Source: Candidatus Allofournierella pullicola (GTDB lineage Bacteria > Bacillota > Clostridia > Oscillospirales > Ruminococcaceae). Taken from it: a stretch of DNA of 64,000 nt. The stretch's first letter is position 1. Every line of letters begins with the position of its first letter. Location: the NCBI GenBank assembly GCA_019114225.1, contig DXFW01000012.1, positions 1-64,000 on the forward strand, read 5' to 3'. The notes beneath the pieces were generated by a model, which saw nothing but the letters and a program-made list of their open reading frames with translations, was not told where the DNA came from and did no database searches. Positions 30,682 to 39,606 of this stretch are shown here, in pieces. The translations under genes and the position numbers were made by a program.

Positions 30682-31647
30682 ATGGCAGAAAAACTGATCG
30701 AGCTGAACAGTATGGAGACCGCGCTGGCGATCTTCGGGAACCGGGATGAAAACATCCGCCTTTTGGAGAACGAATTCTCCATCACAGCGGTATGCCGGGA
30801 TTCCCAGATCAAATTTACCGGTGAGCCGGAGCAGGTGGCAGCCGCCGCCCGCGCGGTGGAGGCCATGCTCACTTTGCTGGAAAATCACACTCCCCTGGAA
30901 GAGCAGACGGTGCGCTACTGTATCAGTCTGGCCGGCGCGGGAGAAGAGCGCCGGGTGCGTGAACTCACGCAGGACTTTGTGGCTGTCACTGCCAAGGGGC
31001 GGCCTGTGCGTCCCAAGACCCTGGGCCAGCGGGAATATCTGCAGGCCATCAAGCAGAATGCGATCACCTTCGGCGTGGGTCCTGCCGGCACCGGCAAGAC
31101 CTATCTTGCCGTTGCCATGGCGGTGAAGGCGTTCAAAAGCAAGGAAGTCAGCCGTATCATCCTGACGCGTCCTGCCGTGGAAGCGGGGGAGAAGCTGGGC
31201 TTTTTGCCGGGCGATCTGCAGAACAAGGTGGACCCCTATCTGCGTCCGCTCTACGACGGCCTGTTCGACATGTTGGGAGCCGAGAGCTTCCAGAAGCTGC
31301 TGGAGAAGCAGACCATCGAGGTGGCCCCGCTGGCTTATATGCGCGGCCGCACGCTGGACGACGCCTTCATTATCCTGGACGAAGCACAGAACACCAGCCG
31401 GGAGCAGATGAAGATGTTCCTCACCCGCATGGGCACCGGCAGCAAGGTGGTGGTCACCGGCGATGTGACCCAGATCGACCTGCCGGACCGCAGCCGCAGC
31501 GGCCTGCTGGACGCGCTGAACGTGCTGAAAAATGTGGAGGGCATTGCCCGGGTCTACTTTACCGAAAAGGACGTGGTGCGCCACCGCCTGGTGCAGGAGA
31601 TCGTCAAGGCGTACGACCGGGCGGCGCGGCAGCACCGCAATTCTTGA
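30682..31647 (+). CDS. phoH: PhoH-like ATPase/helicase-type protein
   Basis: 321 residues, cytoplasmic. An N-terminal KH-like part precedes the PhoH ATPase domain with Walker A GPAGTGKT (about residue 130) and Walker B IILDEAQN followed by TGDVTQIDLP. The family acts in RNA metabolism, often beside the endonuclease YbeY as here. ATG at 30682 chosen because the sequence MAEKLIEL starts the family domain. Confidence 0.92.
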   Translation: MAEKLIELNSMETALAIFGNRDENIRLLENEFSITAVCRDSQIKFTGEPEQVAAAARAVEAMLTLLENHTPLEEQTVRYCISLAGAGEERRVRELTQDFVAVTAKGRPVRPKTLGQREYLQAIKQNAITFGVGPAGTGKTYLAVAMAVKAFKSKEVSRIILTRPAVEAGEKLGFLPGDLQNKVDPYLRPLYDGLFDMLGAESFQKLLEKQTIEVAPLAYMRGRTLDDAFIILDEAQNTSREQMKMFLTRMGTGSKVVVTGDVTQIDLPDRSRSGLLDALNVLKNVEGIARVYFTEKDVVRHRLVQEIVKAYDRAARQHRNS

Positions 31648-31727
31648 ACCAGCGCCCTGGGCACGGGCGTTTTTGCGCGGGCAGAGACTCGCGGACGGAA
31701 TATCGAAACATGAAGAGGTGAAACGGT

Positions 31728-32228
31728 GTGTCAAACAAAGTGTTGATCACAAACCAGCAGAAGAAGGTGAAGATCCCCTCGGGCCTGCGCATTCTGATCC
31801 GGCGCAGCTGCAATGCCGTGCTGGAGTTCGAGGGATTCGAGCAGCCCGCGGAGATCAGTGTGACCTTCGTGGACAACGCCGAGATCCAGACCCTGAATGC
31901 CCAGTACCGCGGCAAGGATATGCCCACCGACGTGCTCAGCTTCCCGCTGGGCGAGGACGGCAAATACGATGTGGACCAGGACACCGGCGCCTGCCTGCTG
32001 GGCGACATCGTCATCTCCATGGAGAAGGCGATGGAGCAGGCGGAGCTTTACGGTCATCCGCTGCAGCGGGAGGTGGCTTTCCTCACGGTGCATTCCATGC
32101 TGCACCTGCTGGGCTATGACCACGAGCAGGGCGGCCTGGCCGCGGTGAAAATGCGGGAAAAAGAAGAGGCCGTGCTCATTCAGCTGGGCCTGCCCCGCAC
32201 TGTGTCTTACACGGCGGACCAGATCTGA
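31728..32228 (+). CDS. ybeY: Endoribonuclease/rRNA maturation factor YbeY
   Basis: 166 residues. The zinc site H-x3-H-x5-H is present as HSMLHLLGYDH (about residues 126-136), preceded by TDVLSFPL. Takes part in 16S rRNA 3' processing and ribosome quality control. GTG start behind GAGGTG. One base separates it from dgkA. Confidence 0.95.
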   Translation: MSNKVLITNQQKKVKIPSGLRILIRRSCNAVLEFEGFEQPAEISVTFVDNAEIQTLNAQYRGKDMPTDVLSFPLGEDGKYDVDQDTGACLLGDIVISMEKAMEQAELYGHPLQREVAFLTVHSMLHLLGYDHEQGGLAAVKMREKEEAVLIQLGLPRTVSYTADQI

Positions 32229-32229
32229 T

Positions 32230-32688
32230 ATGCGGCGTTTTTTTGCCGGATTCGGCTATGCGGCCAAGGGCTTTTGGGCCGCGGTGAAAGAGGAGCGCAA
32301 TCTGCGCTTTCATCTGTGCGCCGGGGCATATGTGCTGCTGGCCAGCCTGTTCTATCCCTTTGGCGCTGTGGAATACGGCCTGCTGTTTTTGTGCATTGGC
32401 GGCGTGATCGCACTGGAGCTGGTCAACTCCGCCATCGAGCGCTCGGTGGAATCCCCCGACCCCGCCCACTGGCGGGCGGCGGGCGGCGCCAAGGACATGG
32501 CGGCGGGCGCTGTGCTGACCTTCAGCATTGCTTCGGCTGCGGTGGGACTTATGCTGTTCTGGCAGCCGGAAGTGCTGCGCACCATTCCCGGCTGGTTCCT
32601 TGCACACCCCTGGGCACTGGCCCTGCTGGCGGCGTCGCTGGCCGGGGCCTGGTTCTTTGTGTTCTGGCCCGAAAGAAAGAAAGGATGA
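32230..32688 (+). CDS. dgkA: Undecaprenol/diacylglycerol kinase (DgkA family)
   Basis: 152-residue membrane enzyme with several helices. The family motifs ERNLRFH (about 19-25) and ALELVNSAIE...AKDMAAGAVL (about 60-95) are present. Gram-positive members phosphorylate undecaprenol, recycling the cell-wall lipid carrier. Slightly longer than usual at the C-terminus, with an extra hydrophobic segment. Confidence 0.92.
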   Translation: MRRFFAGFGYAAKGFWAAVKEERNLRFHLCAGAYVLLASLFYPFGAVEYGLLFLCIGGVIALELVNSAIERSVESPDPAHWRAAGGAKDMAAGAVLTFSIASAAVGLMLFWQPEVLRTIPGWFLAHPWALALLAASLAGAWFFVFWPERKKG

Positions 32689-32692
32689 TCCT

Positions 32693-33586
32693 TTGCAGAC
32701 CTCATCGGTTTTTGTCGCCCTTGTGGGCAAGCCCAACGTGGGCAAATCCAGCCTGACCAACCGGCTTGTGGGGGAGAAGGTGGCCATCGTCACCTCCAAG
32801 CCCCAGACCACCCGTACACGGATCACCGGGATCGTCACCCGCGGGCCGGTGCAGTATGTCCTGCTGGATACGCCGGGCGTGCACATCCCCCGCACAAAGC
32901 TTGGCGAGCGGATGAGCAAAACGGCGACCGACAGCGTGGCAGATGTGGACGTGAGCCTCATGCTTTTCGAGCCTTATGGTGAGTTCACCGAGGCGGAGCA
33001 GGCCATGATCGGCGCGCTGCGCGGCACTCCCGCCGTGGCGGTCATCAACAAGACCGACACCCTCAAAACCGAGGCGGATCTGGCGGCGCGCACCGCGCAG
33101 CTGGAGGCCCTGGGCGTGTTCGATAAGGTCGCGGCCATCAGCGTCCGGGAGGATGAAGGCTGCGAGGAGCTGTTCGGCATTCTGGCCGCCTACGCGGTGG
33201 AGGGACCGCACTACTTTGACGACGACGCTTACACCGACATGCCGGAAAAAGCGCTGGTGAGTGAGATCCTGCGGGAAAAAATGCTGCTTTTCCTGCGGGA
33301 CGAAGTGCCTCACGGCATTGCCGTCACAGTGGAGCGCTTCAAGGAGCGGGAGGACAAAAACCTCATCGACATCGACGCAAACATCTATTGCGAGCGCAAA
33401 AGCCACAAGGGCATGGTCATCGGCAAAGGCGGCCAGATGTTGAAAAAAATCGCCAGTGCCGCCCGCGTGGACTGCGAGGAGTTTTTGGGTGCAAAGGTGA
33501 ATCTCCAGTGCTGGGTCAAGGTGAAGGATGACTGGCGCGACAGCGACTTTTTGCTCAATGACTTCGGCTTTACTCAAAACAAATGA
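32693..33586 (+). CDS. era: GTPase Era
   Basis: 297 residues. Binds the 3' end of 16S rRNA and assists 30S assembly. G1 GKPNVGKSS, G3 DTPG, G4 NKTD, and a C-terminal KH domain (GKGGQMLKKIASAAR) are all intact. Start is TTG at 32693, seven bases after AAAGGA; the frame extends upstream inside dgkA but that part is a shadow. Confidence 0.95.
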   Translation: MQTSSVFVALVGKPNVGKSSLTNRLVGEKVAIVTSKPQTTRTRITGIVTRGPVQYVLLDTPGVHIPRTKLGERMSKTATDSVADVDVSLMLFEPYGEFTEAEQAMIGALRGTPAVAVINKTDTLKTEADLAARTAQLEALGVFDKVAAISVREDEGCEELFGILAAYAVEGPHYFDDDAYTDMPEKALVSEILREKMLLFLRDEVPHGIAVTVERFKEREDKNLIDIDANIYCERKSHKGMVIGKGGQMLKKIASAARVDCEEFLGAKVNLQCWVKVKDDWRDSDFLLNDFGFTQNK

Positions 33587-33697
33587 TGTTGTCGGTTAAA
33601 CACGACACATCACAAAAATTTTTCTACATCGCTGGACAACTTTTCCGGGCATACCGGCGTACAATGGTGGAACAGTACCACCAGGGGGCGACCAGCG

Positions 33698-33886
33698 ATG
33701 GACAGCAGCGGTTCTTATTGGAAAGATTGGAAAGAGTTTGAAACGACCGGCGGCGTGCAGGAGTACCTGAACTACAAAAAGGCGCTGCGCACCGGGCAGC
33801 CCGGGCTGCCGCCGCCTGTGGGAGACGAACATGAAACTGGTGACGCCGGGCCTGGTGCTGCGGGAAGTGAAGGTGGGGGAGTCTGA
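33698..33886 (+). CDS. YqzL-like small protein
   Basis: 62 residues. The core YWKDWKEFETTGGVQEYLNYKK matches the pattern W-x-x-F-x-x-TG-x-I/V-x-x-YL-x-x-K of Bacillus YqzL, which also lies between era and recO. Its end overlaps recO by 56 bases, so the C-terminal Gly-rich tail may be fortuitous. Function unknown. Start behind GGGGG. Confidence 0.6.
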   Translation: MDSSGSYWKDWKEFETTGGVQEYLNYKKALRTGQPGLPPPVGDEHETGDAGPGAAGSEGGGV

Positions 33887-34574
33887 CCGGATCCTCACCA
33901 TTCTCACCCCGGAACACGGCCTTATCTCCGCATCTGCCAAGGGAAGCCTGCGCCTGAAAAGCAAACTTTTCAGTGCCTGCGGGCTTTTTTGCTATTCAGA
34001 ATTCACTCTGTTTGCCGGCAAGACCATGTACATGGTGGACGACGCCCAGGTCAAGCAGGTGTTCTTCGGCCTGCCCAAAAGCATAGAGGGCATGGCGCTG
34101 GCCATGTATCTGGCGGAGATCGCCCAGGCATTGCTGCCCAGCGGCGGCGAGGCTGCGGCGCAGCTGCGCCTTCTGCTCAACAGCCTCTACCTTATCAGCG
34201 AGCAGAAAAAGCCCCTGGCCCAGATCAAAGCAGTCTATGAACTGCGGGCGGTGTGTGAGGCGGGGTATATGCCTGCGCTTTTGTGCTGCAAAAACTGCCA
34301 GAAATATGACGGCGGCGATTTCTATTTTGATATTGCCGCGGGTGATCTGCTCTGCGGCGACTGCGCGGAGGCCGACGGCCTTGTTCCCAATCTGGACGAG
34401 GGCGCGCTCATTGCCCTGCGACACATTGCGCTGGTAGAGGACAAAAAAGTGTTCTCGTTCACCCTGTCGCCCAAGAGCCTGGAAAAACTGAGCCGTGTGG
34501 CCGAGCGCTACGCTGCCGCCAGGCTGGACAAGCCACTGAAAACACTGGATTTTCTCCACTCCGTTATGGAGTGA
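33831..34574 (+). CDS. recO: DNA repair protein RecO
   Basis: 247 residues: N-terminal OB-fold (LREVKVGESDRILTILTPEHG), helical middle, and four zinc-binding cysteines (CCKNC about residue 147 and CGDC about 173). Works with RecR (3890-4489) in RecA loading. Family order era-yqzL-recO conserved. ATG start; GGGAG lies a few bases upstream. Confidence 0.95.
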   Translation: MKLVTPGLVLREVKVGESDRILTILTPEHGLISASAKGSLRLKSKLFSACGLFCYSEFTLFAGKTMYMVDDAQVKQVFFGLPKSIEGMALAMYLAEIAQALLPSGGEAAAQLRLLLNSLYLISEQKKPLAQIKAVYELRAVCEAGYMPALLCCKNCQKYDGGDFYFDIAAGDLLCGDCAEADGLVPNLDEGALIALRHIALVEDKKVFSFTLSPKSLEKLSRVAERYAAARLDKPLKTLDFLHSVME

Positions 34575-34618
34575 ATCACCCTACATAGCGGGCGAAAAAC
34601 GCCCTTTTGAGGAGAATC

Positions 34619-37003
34619 ATGGATACGACCTATCGCAAAACACTGGAACTGGACAAAATTCTGGAAAAGGCGGCAGCTCTGGCCGTCTGCCCGGAGGCTC
34701 GCACCCTGCTTATGGAGCAGCCGGCGGGCGAAACGCCCGACGAGGTACGCTACGCGTTGAGCCAGACCGACGCTATTGCAAGCCTGCTGCTAAAAAACGG
34801 CAGCCCTCGCTTTGGGGGCGTGTCGGGCGTGGACAAGGTGGTGAGCCGGGCCGTCAAGGGCGGCGTGCTCTCCATGGCCGAACTGCTGGAGGTGGCGGGC
34901 GCGCTGCGCAATTTCCAGAACCTGGTGGCCTGGTACGGCCTCACCGAGCACGACATGCTGCCGGTGGACGATTTGTTCTACGCCCTCAGCCCCCAGCCCG
35001 GTCTGGAAAAGCAGATCAGCTCCGCCATCCTCTCGCCGGAGGAAATGGCCGATACCGCCAGCAACACTCTGTTTGAGGTGCGGCGCAAAATTCACGCCAC
35101 CGAGAACTCCATCCGGGACAAGCTGGACGCCATCATCAAAAACAGCACCACCAACAAGTTGTTGCAGGACGCGGTGGTCTCCATCCGTAACGGCCGCTTC
35201 GTGGTGCCGGTGCGGGCGGAGTACCGGGGCGAGGTGGGCGGCGTCATCCACGACGTGTCCAGCAGCGGCGCCACCGTGTTTGTGGAGCCCACTGCCGTGG
35301 TGGAAGCCAACGCCAAGATCATGCAGCTGCGCAGCCAGGAGAAGGCAGAAATTGAGCGAATCCTCATCGCCTTCACCGAGCAGGTGGCCGCCATCGAGCC
35401 GATGTTCAACTTCAGCTACAAAGCCATGCTGGACATCGACGTGCTGCTGGCCAAGGCCCATCTGGCGCTGGAGCAAAAAGCATGGATGCCCCAGGTGGCA
35501 GATGATGTGCATTTTGATTTGAAAAAGGCCCGCCATCCCCTTATTGATAAGGATAAAGTGGTGCCCATCGACGTGGCGCTGGGCCAGAATTACGACACGC
35601 TGGTCATCACCGGCCCCAACACCGGCGGCAAGACGGTCACCCTCAAGACTGCCGGTCTGCTTTGCGCCATGGCCCAGCACGGCCTGCTCATTCCTGCCCA
35701 CGAAAACAGCACGGTCTGTGTGTTCACCGACTATCTGGTGGACATCGGAGACGAGCAGAGCATTGAGCAGAGCCTTTCCACCTTTTCCGGCCACATGAAA
35801 AAAATCACCGGCATTCTGGACAACGCCTTCAAAGGCAGCCTTGTGCTGTTGGACGAGCTGGGCGCGGGCACCGACCCCGCTGAAGGCGCGGCGCTGGCGG
35901 TGAGTATCATCGAGCAGCTGCGTATTCAGGGCGCGTTGGTCATGGCCACCACCCACTACTCGGAGCTCAAGGTGTTCGCGTTGGAAACTGCGGGCGTGGT
36001 GAATGCCAGTTGTGAGTTCGACGTGGAGAGCCTGCGCCCCACCTATAAGCTCAGCGTGGGTGTGCCGGGCAAGTCCAATGCCTTCCTCATCAGTGAGAAG
36101 CTGGGCCTGCCCGCCCGGGTCATCCAGCGGGCCCAGACTCACCTGGCCAGCGATGACAAACGGCTGGACGATGTGCTGGCGCAGTTGGACGATTTGAAGC
36201 TGCAGCTGAAAGAAAGCCAAGACGAAGCGGAAAAGGCCAAAGCCGAAGCGGAAAAAATGCTGGAAAAGGCCCGGGAGAAGTGCGACGCGCTGGTGCGCCA
36301 GGGCGAGACCGAGCTGGAAGCTGCCCGCCTCAAGGCCCGGCAGATGACCCAGCAGGTGCAGGCGGAGGCCTACGCCCTCACCGACGAGCTGCATAAGCTT
36401 CAGAAGGATGACAAGCAGTCCGCCGCACAGCGGGCCGCCCGCGCAAGAGAGATCGCCCGCAAGGATTCCGAGCGCCTGTTTGCCAAGAGCGATGTGGCCC
36501 ACAACCCTGTGCGGGAATTTGTTCCGCTGAAGGAGGTGCGCGTGGGCCAGGAGGTGGTCATCGCCGAGTACGATCAGTTGGCCACCGTCGCCGCTTTGCC
36601 GGACCGCAACGGCATGGTGGAGGTGCGCGCCGGTATCATCAAAACCAAGGTGCCTCTCTCCGGGCTCAAAGCACCGGACAAGCTGCAAAAGCCCCAGAAG
36701 AAGGGCGGGCGCACCGCTCCCGCACCCCGCGGCACCACCGTGCAGCGGGTGGAGCGCACCGCCAGCATGGAGATCAACCTGCTGGGCATGACTGTGGAGG
36801 AAGCGCTGATGGAGACCGACCAGTTCATCGACCACGCGGTGATGAACGGTCAGACCATGGTCTATCTCATCCATGGAAAAGGCACCGGGGCGCTGCGCAA
36901 CGCCATCCACCAGCACCTGCGGGGCCACAAGAACGTCAAGAGCTTCCGCCTTGGCCGCTACGGCGAGGGCGAGGCAGGCGTGACTGTGGTGGAATTGAAA
37001 TAA
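34619..37003 (+). CDS. mutS2: Endonuclease MutS2
   Basis: 794 residues. MutS-type core with Walker A GPNTGGKT (about residue 335) and LDELGAGTDPAEG Walker B; a long charged coiled coil (about 515-620, rich in EAEKAKAEAEK); and a C-terminal Smr nuclease domain (INLLGMTVEEAL ... HGKGTGALR). No mismatch-recognition domain. Suppresses recombination or rescues collided ribosomes. ATG at 34619 behind GAGGAG. Confidence 0.95.
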   Translation: MDTTYRKTLELDKILEKAAALAVCPEARTLLMEQPAGETPDEVRYALSQTDAIASLLLKNGSPRFGGVSGVDKVVSRAVKGGVLSMAELLEVAGALRNFQNLVAWYGLTEHDMLPVDDLFYALSPQPGLEKQISSAILSPEEMADTASNTLFEVRRKIHATENSIRDKLDAIIKNSTTNKLLQDAVVSIRNGRFVVPVRAEYRGEVGGVIHDVSSSGATVFVEPTAVVEANAKIMQLRSQEKAEIERILIAFTEQVAAIEPMFNFSYKAMLDIDVLLAKAHLALEQKAWMPQVADDVHFDLKKARHPLIDKDKVVPIDVALGQNYDTLVITGPNTGGKTVTLKTAGLLCAMAQHGLLIPAHENSTVCVFTDYLVDIGDEQSIEQSLSTFSGHMKKITGILDNAFKGSLVLLDELGAGTDPAEGAALAVSIIEQLRIQGALVMATTHYSELKVFALETAGVVNASCEFDVESLRPTYKLSVGVPGKSNAFLISEKLGLPARVIQRAQTHLASDDKRLDDVLAQLDDLKLQLKESQDEAEKAKAEAEKMLEKAREKCDALVRQGETELEAARLKARQMTQQVQAEAYALTDELHKLQKDDKQSAAQRAARAREIARKDSERLFAKSDVAHNPVREFVPLKEVRVGQEVVIAEYDQLATVAALPDRNGMVEVRAGIIKTKVPLSGLKAPDKLQKPQKKGGRTAPAPRGTTVQRVERTASMEINLLGMTVEEALMETDQFIDHAVMNGQTMVYLIHGKGTGALRNAIHQHLRGHKNVKSFRLGRYGEGEAGVTVVELK

Positions 37004-37006
37004 AAA

Positions 37007-37044
37007 AACAGGCTTCTCTCCAATGAGAGAAGCCTGTTTTTTAT
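37007..37044. terminator. Bidirectional terminator after mutS2
   Basis: AACAGGCTTCTCTC pairs with GAGAGAAGCCTGTT around a four-base loop, with T-runs. Confidence 0.88.
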
Positions 37045-37088
37045 TTGCAAAAGCGGCGGTCAAACCACCCGTATCCGCAGCCTGGTCG

Positions 37089-37280
37089 TCAATCCTCCAT
37101 CAGCTTGCGGTTGGGCACGATATAGCCGTCGATCTCGACGTAAGGAAGATCGGGCTGCCCGGCAAAAACAGCCGCGGCTCTTTCGACGATATCCGGGTGG
37201 TCGGACGACAAGGCAAAATAGGTGTTGAACTCTTCTTCGGTCATCGGGACCATGCCGCTTTTTTCGGTCGTATTCATCAT
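37089..37280 (-). CDS. Small acidic protein of unknown function
   Basis: 63 residues, acidic, no membrane segment: TEEEFNTYFALSSDHPDIVERAAAVFAGQ (helical) then YVEIDGYIVPNRKLMED. No family recognised. No Shine-Dalgarno sequence is seen before the paired ATGs, which lowers confidence, but a promoter (TGGACA, 16 bp, TATAAT; complement of 37353-37380) lies 70 bp upstream and a terminator downstream. Confidence 0.55.
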   Translation of the reverse strand: MMNTTEKSGMVPMTEEEFNTYFALSSDHPDIVERAAAVFAGQPDLPYVEIDGYIVPNRKLMED

Positions 37281-37352
37281 CTTATTTTAGGAAACAGGTT
37301 GAATCTGAACAAAATCTGCGCGCGCTGGTCGTTTCCTTACCTCCTTGTATAT

Positions 37353-37380
37353 ATTATACGCAGCAGGATCGAAATGTCCA
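37353..37380 (-). promoter_or_regulatory. Promoter of the small acidic protein gene
   Basis: Minus strand TGGACA and TATAAT with a 16-bp spacer. It lies downstream of sigG, so the small gene is transcribed on its own. Confidence 0.5.
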
Positions 37381-37410
37381 CGAACGAGGTCTGCGAAATT
37401 TCGACGGTAT

Positions 37411-38181
37411 TCACAGCCTGTCCTTAATGCGCCCCAGGGCGTTCTTTTCCAGGCGGCTCACCTGTGCCTGGCTGATACCGATCTCCTTTGCCACTTCGAC
37501 CTGGGTCTTGCCCGAGAGGTAGCGCAGCGCCATGATCTTTTTCTCCCGCTCGCTCAGAGCCTGCACCGTGTCCTTGAACATGATCCCGCTGATCCAACTG
37601 TCTTCGCCGCCGCTGTCGCCCAGCTGGTCCATCACATAAATAGTGTCACCCTCATCACTGTACACCGGCTCATAGAGACTCACCGGGTCCACCACGCTCT
37701 CCAACGCCAGCGTCACGGTGGACGTGGGCAGCTGCACTTTGTGAGCGATTTCATCCATGTGCGGCTCCCGCCCCAGCTCCTTTTGCAGCTGCTCTTTGGC
37801 CTGCATTGCCTTGTATGCGATGTCCCGCACCGAGCGTGAGACCCGCACGGCATTGTTGTCTCGCAAGAAGCGGCGTATCTCACCCACGATCATGGGTACG
37901 CCGTAGGTGGAAAAGCGCACGTTCAGATCCGGGTCAAAGTGATCGATGGCCTTGATGAGGCCGATACAGCCCACCTGAAACAGATCGTCCATACTTTCGC
38001 CCCGGCCCACAAATTTTTGCACCACGCTGAGCACCAGGCGCAGATTGCCCTGGATCATCCGCTGCCTTGCTTGCTGATCGCCGGCGCGGGCGGCCCGCAG
38101 CAGAGCGGTCTTTTCCTTTTCGGTGAGCACCGGAAGTTTTGAGGTGTTCACTCCGCATATCTCGACCTTGCCGTAATACAA
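37411..38181 (-). CDS. sigG: Forespore sigma factor G
   Basis: 256 residues. The N-terminus VEICGVNTSKLPVL is diagnostic of sigma-G (anti-sigma gate region), followed by region 2 (NLRLVLSVVQKFVGRGESMDDLFQVGCIGL), region 3 and region 4 with QVEVAKEIGISQAQVSRLEK. Drives late forespore genes. The start is a TTG eleven bases after GGGGGAG; no ATG is available near the conserved N-terminus. Confidence 0.95.
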   Translation of the reverse strand: MYYGKVEICGVNTSKLPVLTEKEKTALLRAARAGDQQARQRMIQGNLRLVLSVVQKFVGRGESMDDLFQVGCIGLIKAIDHFDPDLNVRFSTYGVPMIVGEIRRFLRDNNAVRVSRSVRDIAYKAMQAKEQLQKELGREPHMDEIAHKVQLPTSTVTLALESVVDPVSLYEPVYSDEGDTIYVMDQLGDSGGEDSWISGIMFKDTVQALSEREKKIMALRYLSGKTQVEVAKEIGISQAQVSRLEKNALGRIKDRL

Positions 38182-38320
38182 AGATGGTCACGCTCCCCCC
38201 ATGGCATGACAAAAGTATGGCCGCCCGCAGCGCCGGGCAAACAGCACGGCAGCTGGTAAAAGCTGGCCGCACATCTGCCGCCCGTGCGCATACAGTGAGG
38301 GGGAGAGGGAGTGATCTTGT

Positions 38321-38836
38321 ATGGAGACTCGTATCCTGGCGGCGTTGGCGGTGGGAGGGGTGCTTCTTGCGGCGGTGCTTATCACGGCGATCGCGGCGCT
38401 TTTGTATACCCGCTTTGGAACGGCGCAATGGGAGTACGCCCGACCGGATTTCAGCCGCCGTGCCGGCTTTCGCGCCCGCAGCCTGCCTGAAAGCGACATC
38501 GTCCGGCTGGAGCGTATTTCTCTTCTGAGCGGTGCGGTGGCCCAACTGGAATACACCGTTGAACCGGAATGGAAGCTTATTCTCCGGGTGGGCCGCGCGG
38601 GCGCCGACCTGCGGGAGGGGGATTTTGAGCAGGTTTTCCGGGAACAGGTGACCCTGTATCACCGGGATATCCGGGTGAATATCAGCCAGAACGAGGGCGG
38701 CGCAGCAATGCTGCGCTGGACCAAAAACGGTTTTGATTATCTGCTCGCTTTGCCGGACAGTGAGATGGGCCTGCGGGGCGGTATGATGCCGTTGTTCGTG
38801 CAGCAGACCGAAATGATGGAAAGCAAGACCGCCTAA
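38321..38836 (+). CDS. Membrane-anchored protein of unknown function between sigG and sigE
   Basis: 171 residues: an N-terminal membrane helix (about 5-30) and a soluble part of about 130 residues rich in beta-type segments (LEYTVEPEWKLILRVG). No family recognised. Transcribed against both flanking sigma-factor genes. GGGAG precedes the ATG by nine bases. Location suggests a sporulation role but nothing in the sequence proves it. Confidence 0.75.
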   Translation: METRILAALAVGGVLLAAVLITAIAALLYTRFGTAQWEYARPDFSRRAGFRARSLPESDIVRLERISLLSGAVAQLEYTVEPEWKLILRVGRAGADLREGDFEQVFREQVTLYHRDIRVNISQNEGGAAMLRWTKNGFDYLLALPDSEMGLRGGMMPLFVQQTEMMESKTA

Positions 38837-38846
38837 AAAAACAGAG

Positions 38847-38876
38847 GCCCGCCGCTTTCAAAAGCGGCGGGCTTTT
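38847..38876. terminator. Bidirectional terminator
   Basis: GCCCGCCGCTTT pairs with AAAGCGGCGGGC, T-tract behind; between the converging unknown gene and sigE. Confidence 0.85.
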
Positions 38877-38886
38877 GGTTCATTTG

Positions 38887-39606
38887 TCAGCACATTTTTT
38901 CCAGATCACGCCGAAGCCGGGCAATAATGCGTTTTTCCAGCCGGGAGATGTAACTTTGGGAGATACCGATCTCGTCGGCAACCTCTTTTTGCGTGTGCTC
39001 CACGCCGTCCAGCAGGCCAAAGCGCATTTGCATGATCTGCTTTTCCCGGGGAGCAAGCCGGTCCACCGCCTCCAGCAGCATGTCCTTCTCCGCGTCCTGT
39101 TCCAGTTGGGCGCTGATCTGGTTCTGGTCGGTGCCCAGCACGTCGGACAAAAGCAGCTCGTTGCCTTCGCCGTCGGTGTTTAGCGGTTCGTCGATACTGG
39201 TCTCCTGGCGGCGGTTGCTGCTTTTTCGCAGAAACATCAAGATCTCGTTCTCAATGCAGCGGCTGGCATAGGTGGCCAGTTTGATATTTTTGGCGGGGAC
39301 GAAGGTGTTCACCGCCTTGATGAGGCCAATGGTGCCGATGGAGATGATATCTTCCACGGCAACTCCGCTGCTTTCGAATTTGCGGGCAATGTAAACTACC
39401 AGCCGCAGGTTGTGAGTGATGAGAATGTCCCGGCAGCTCTGGCGGCCTTCTTCCAGCCCTTGGAAGACCAGCTTTTCCTCTTCGGGAGTCAAAGGCGGCG
39501 GAAGAGCCTCCGGGCCGCCGATGTAATAAACACCGCCCTGCAGCTGCAGCCGGACCAGCAGGCGGCGCACCCCGTTCAACAGACGGCGGAAAAAATTCAG
39601 GTGCAT
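38887..39606 (-). CDS. sigE: Mother-cell sigma factor E
   Basis: 239 residues. An N-terminal pro-sequence ([37 protein letters not shown]) precedes region 2 ([32 protein letters not shown]) and region 4 ([23 protein letters not shown]), as in pro-sigma-E, which SpoIIGA cleaves. ATG at 39606 lies eight bases after GGAGG; the longer frame runs into spoIIGA. Overlaps spoIIGA by ten bases. Confidence 0.96.
   Translation of the reverse strand: MHLNFFRRLLNGVRRLLVRLQLQGGVYYIGGPEALPPPLTPEEEKLVFQGLEEGRQSCRDILITHNLRLVVYIARKFESSGVAVEDIISIGTIGLIKAVNTFVPAKNIKLATYASRCIENEILMFLRKSSNRRQETSIDEPLNTDGEGNELLLSDVLGTDQNQISAQLEQDAEKDMLLEAVDRLAPREKQIMQMRFGLLDGVEHTQKEVADEIGISQSYISRLEKRIIARLRRDLEKMC

Noticed and set aside
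33633-33665. Promoter TGGACA/TACAAT before the yqzL-like gene
   Set aside because: Spacer is 21 bp and, unlike at spoIIG, no activator context supports it.
34790-37063. Long minus-strand frame opposite mutS2
   Set aside because: Composition typical of antisense frames; crosses the bidirectional terminator at 37007-37044.
37340-37346. AAGGAGG on the minus strand as ribosome binding site of an unlisted gene
   Set aside because: No ATG, GTG or TTG lies 5-13 bases downstream, and the predicted transcription start falls at the same place.
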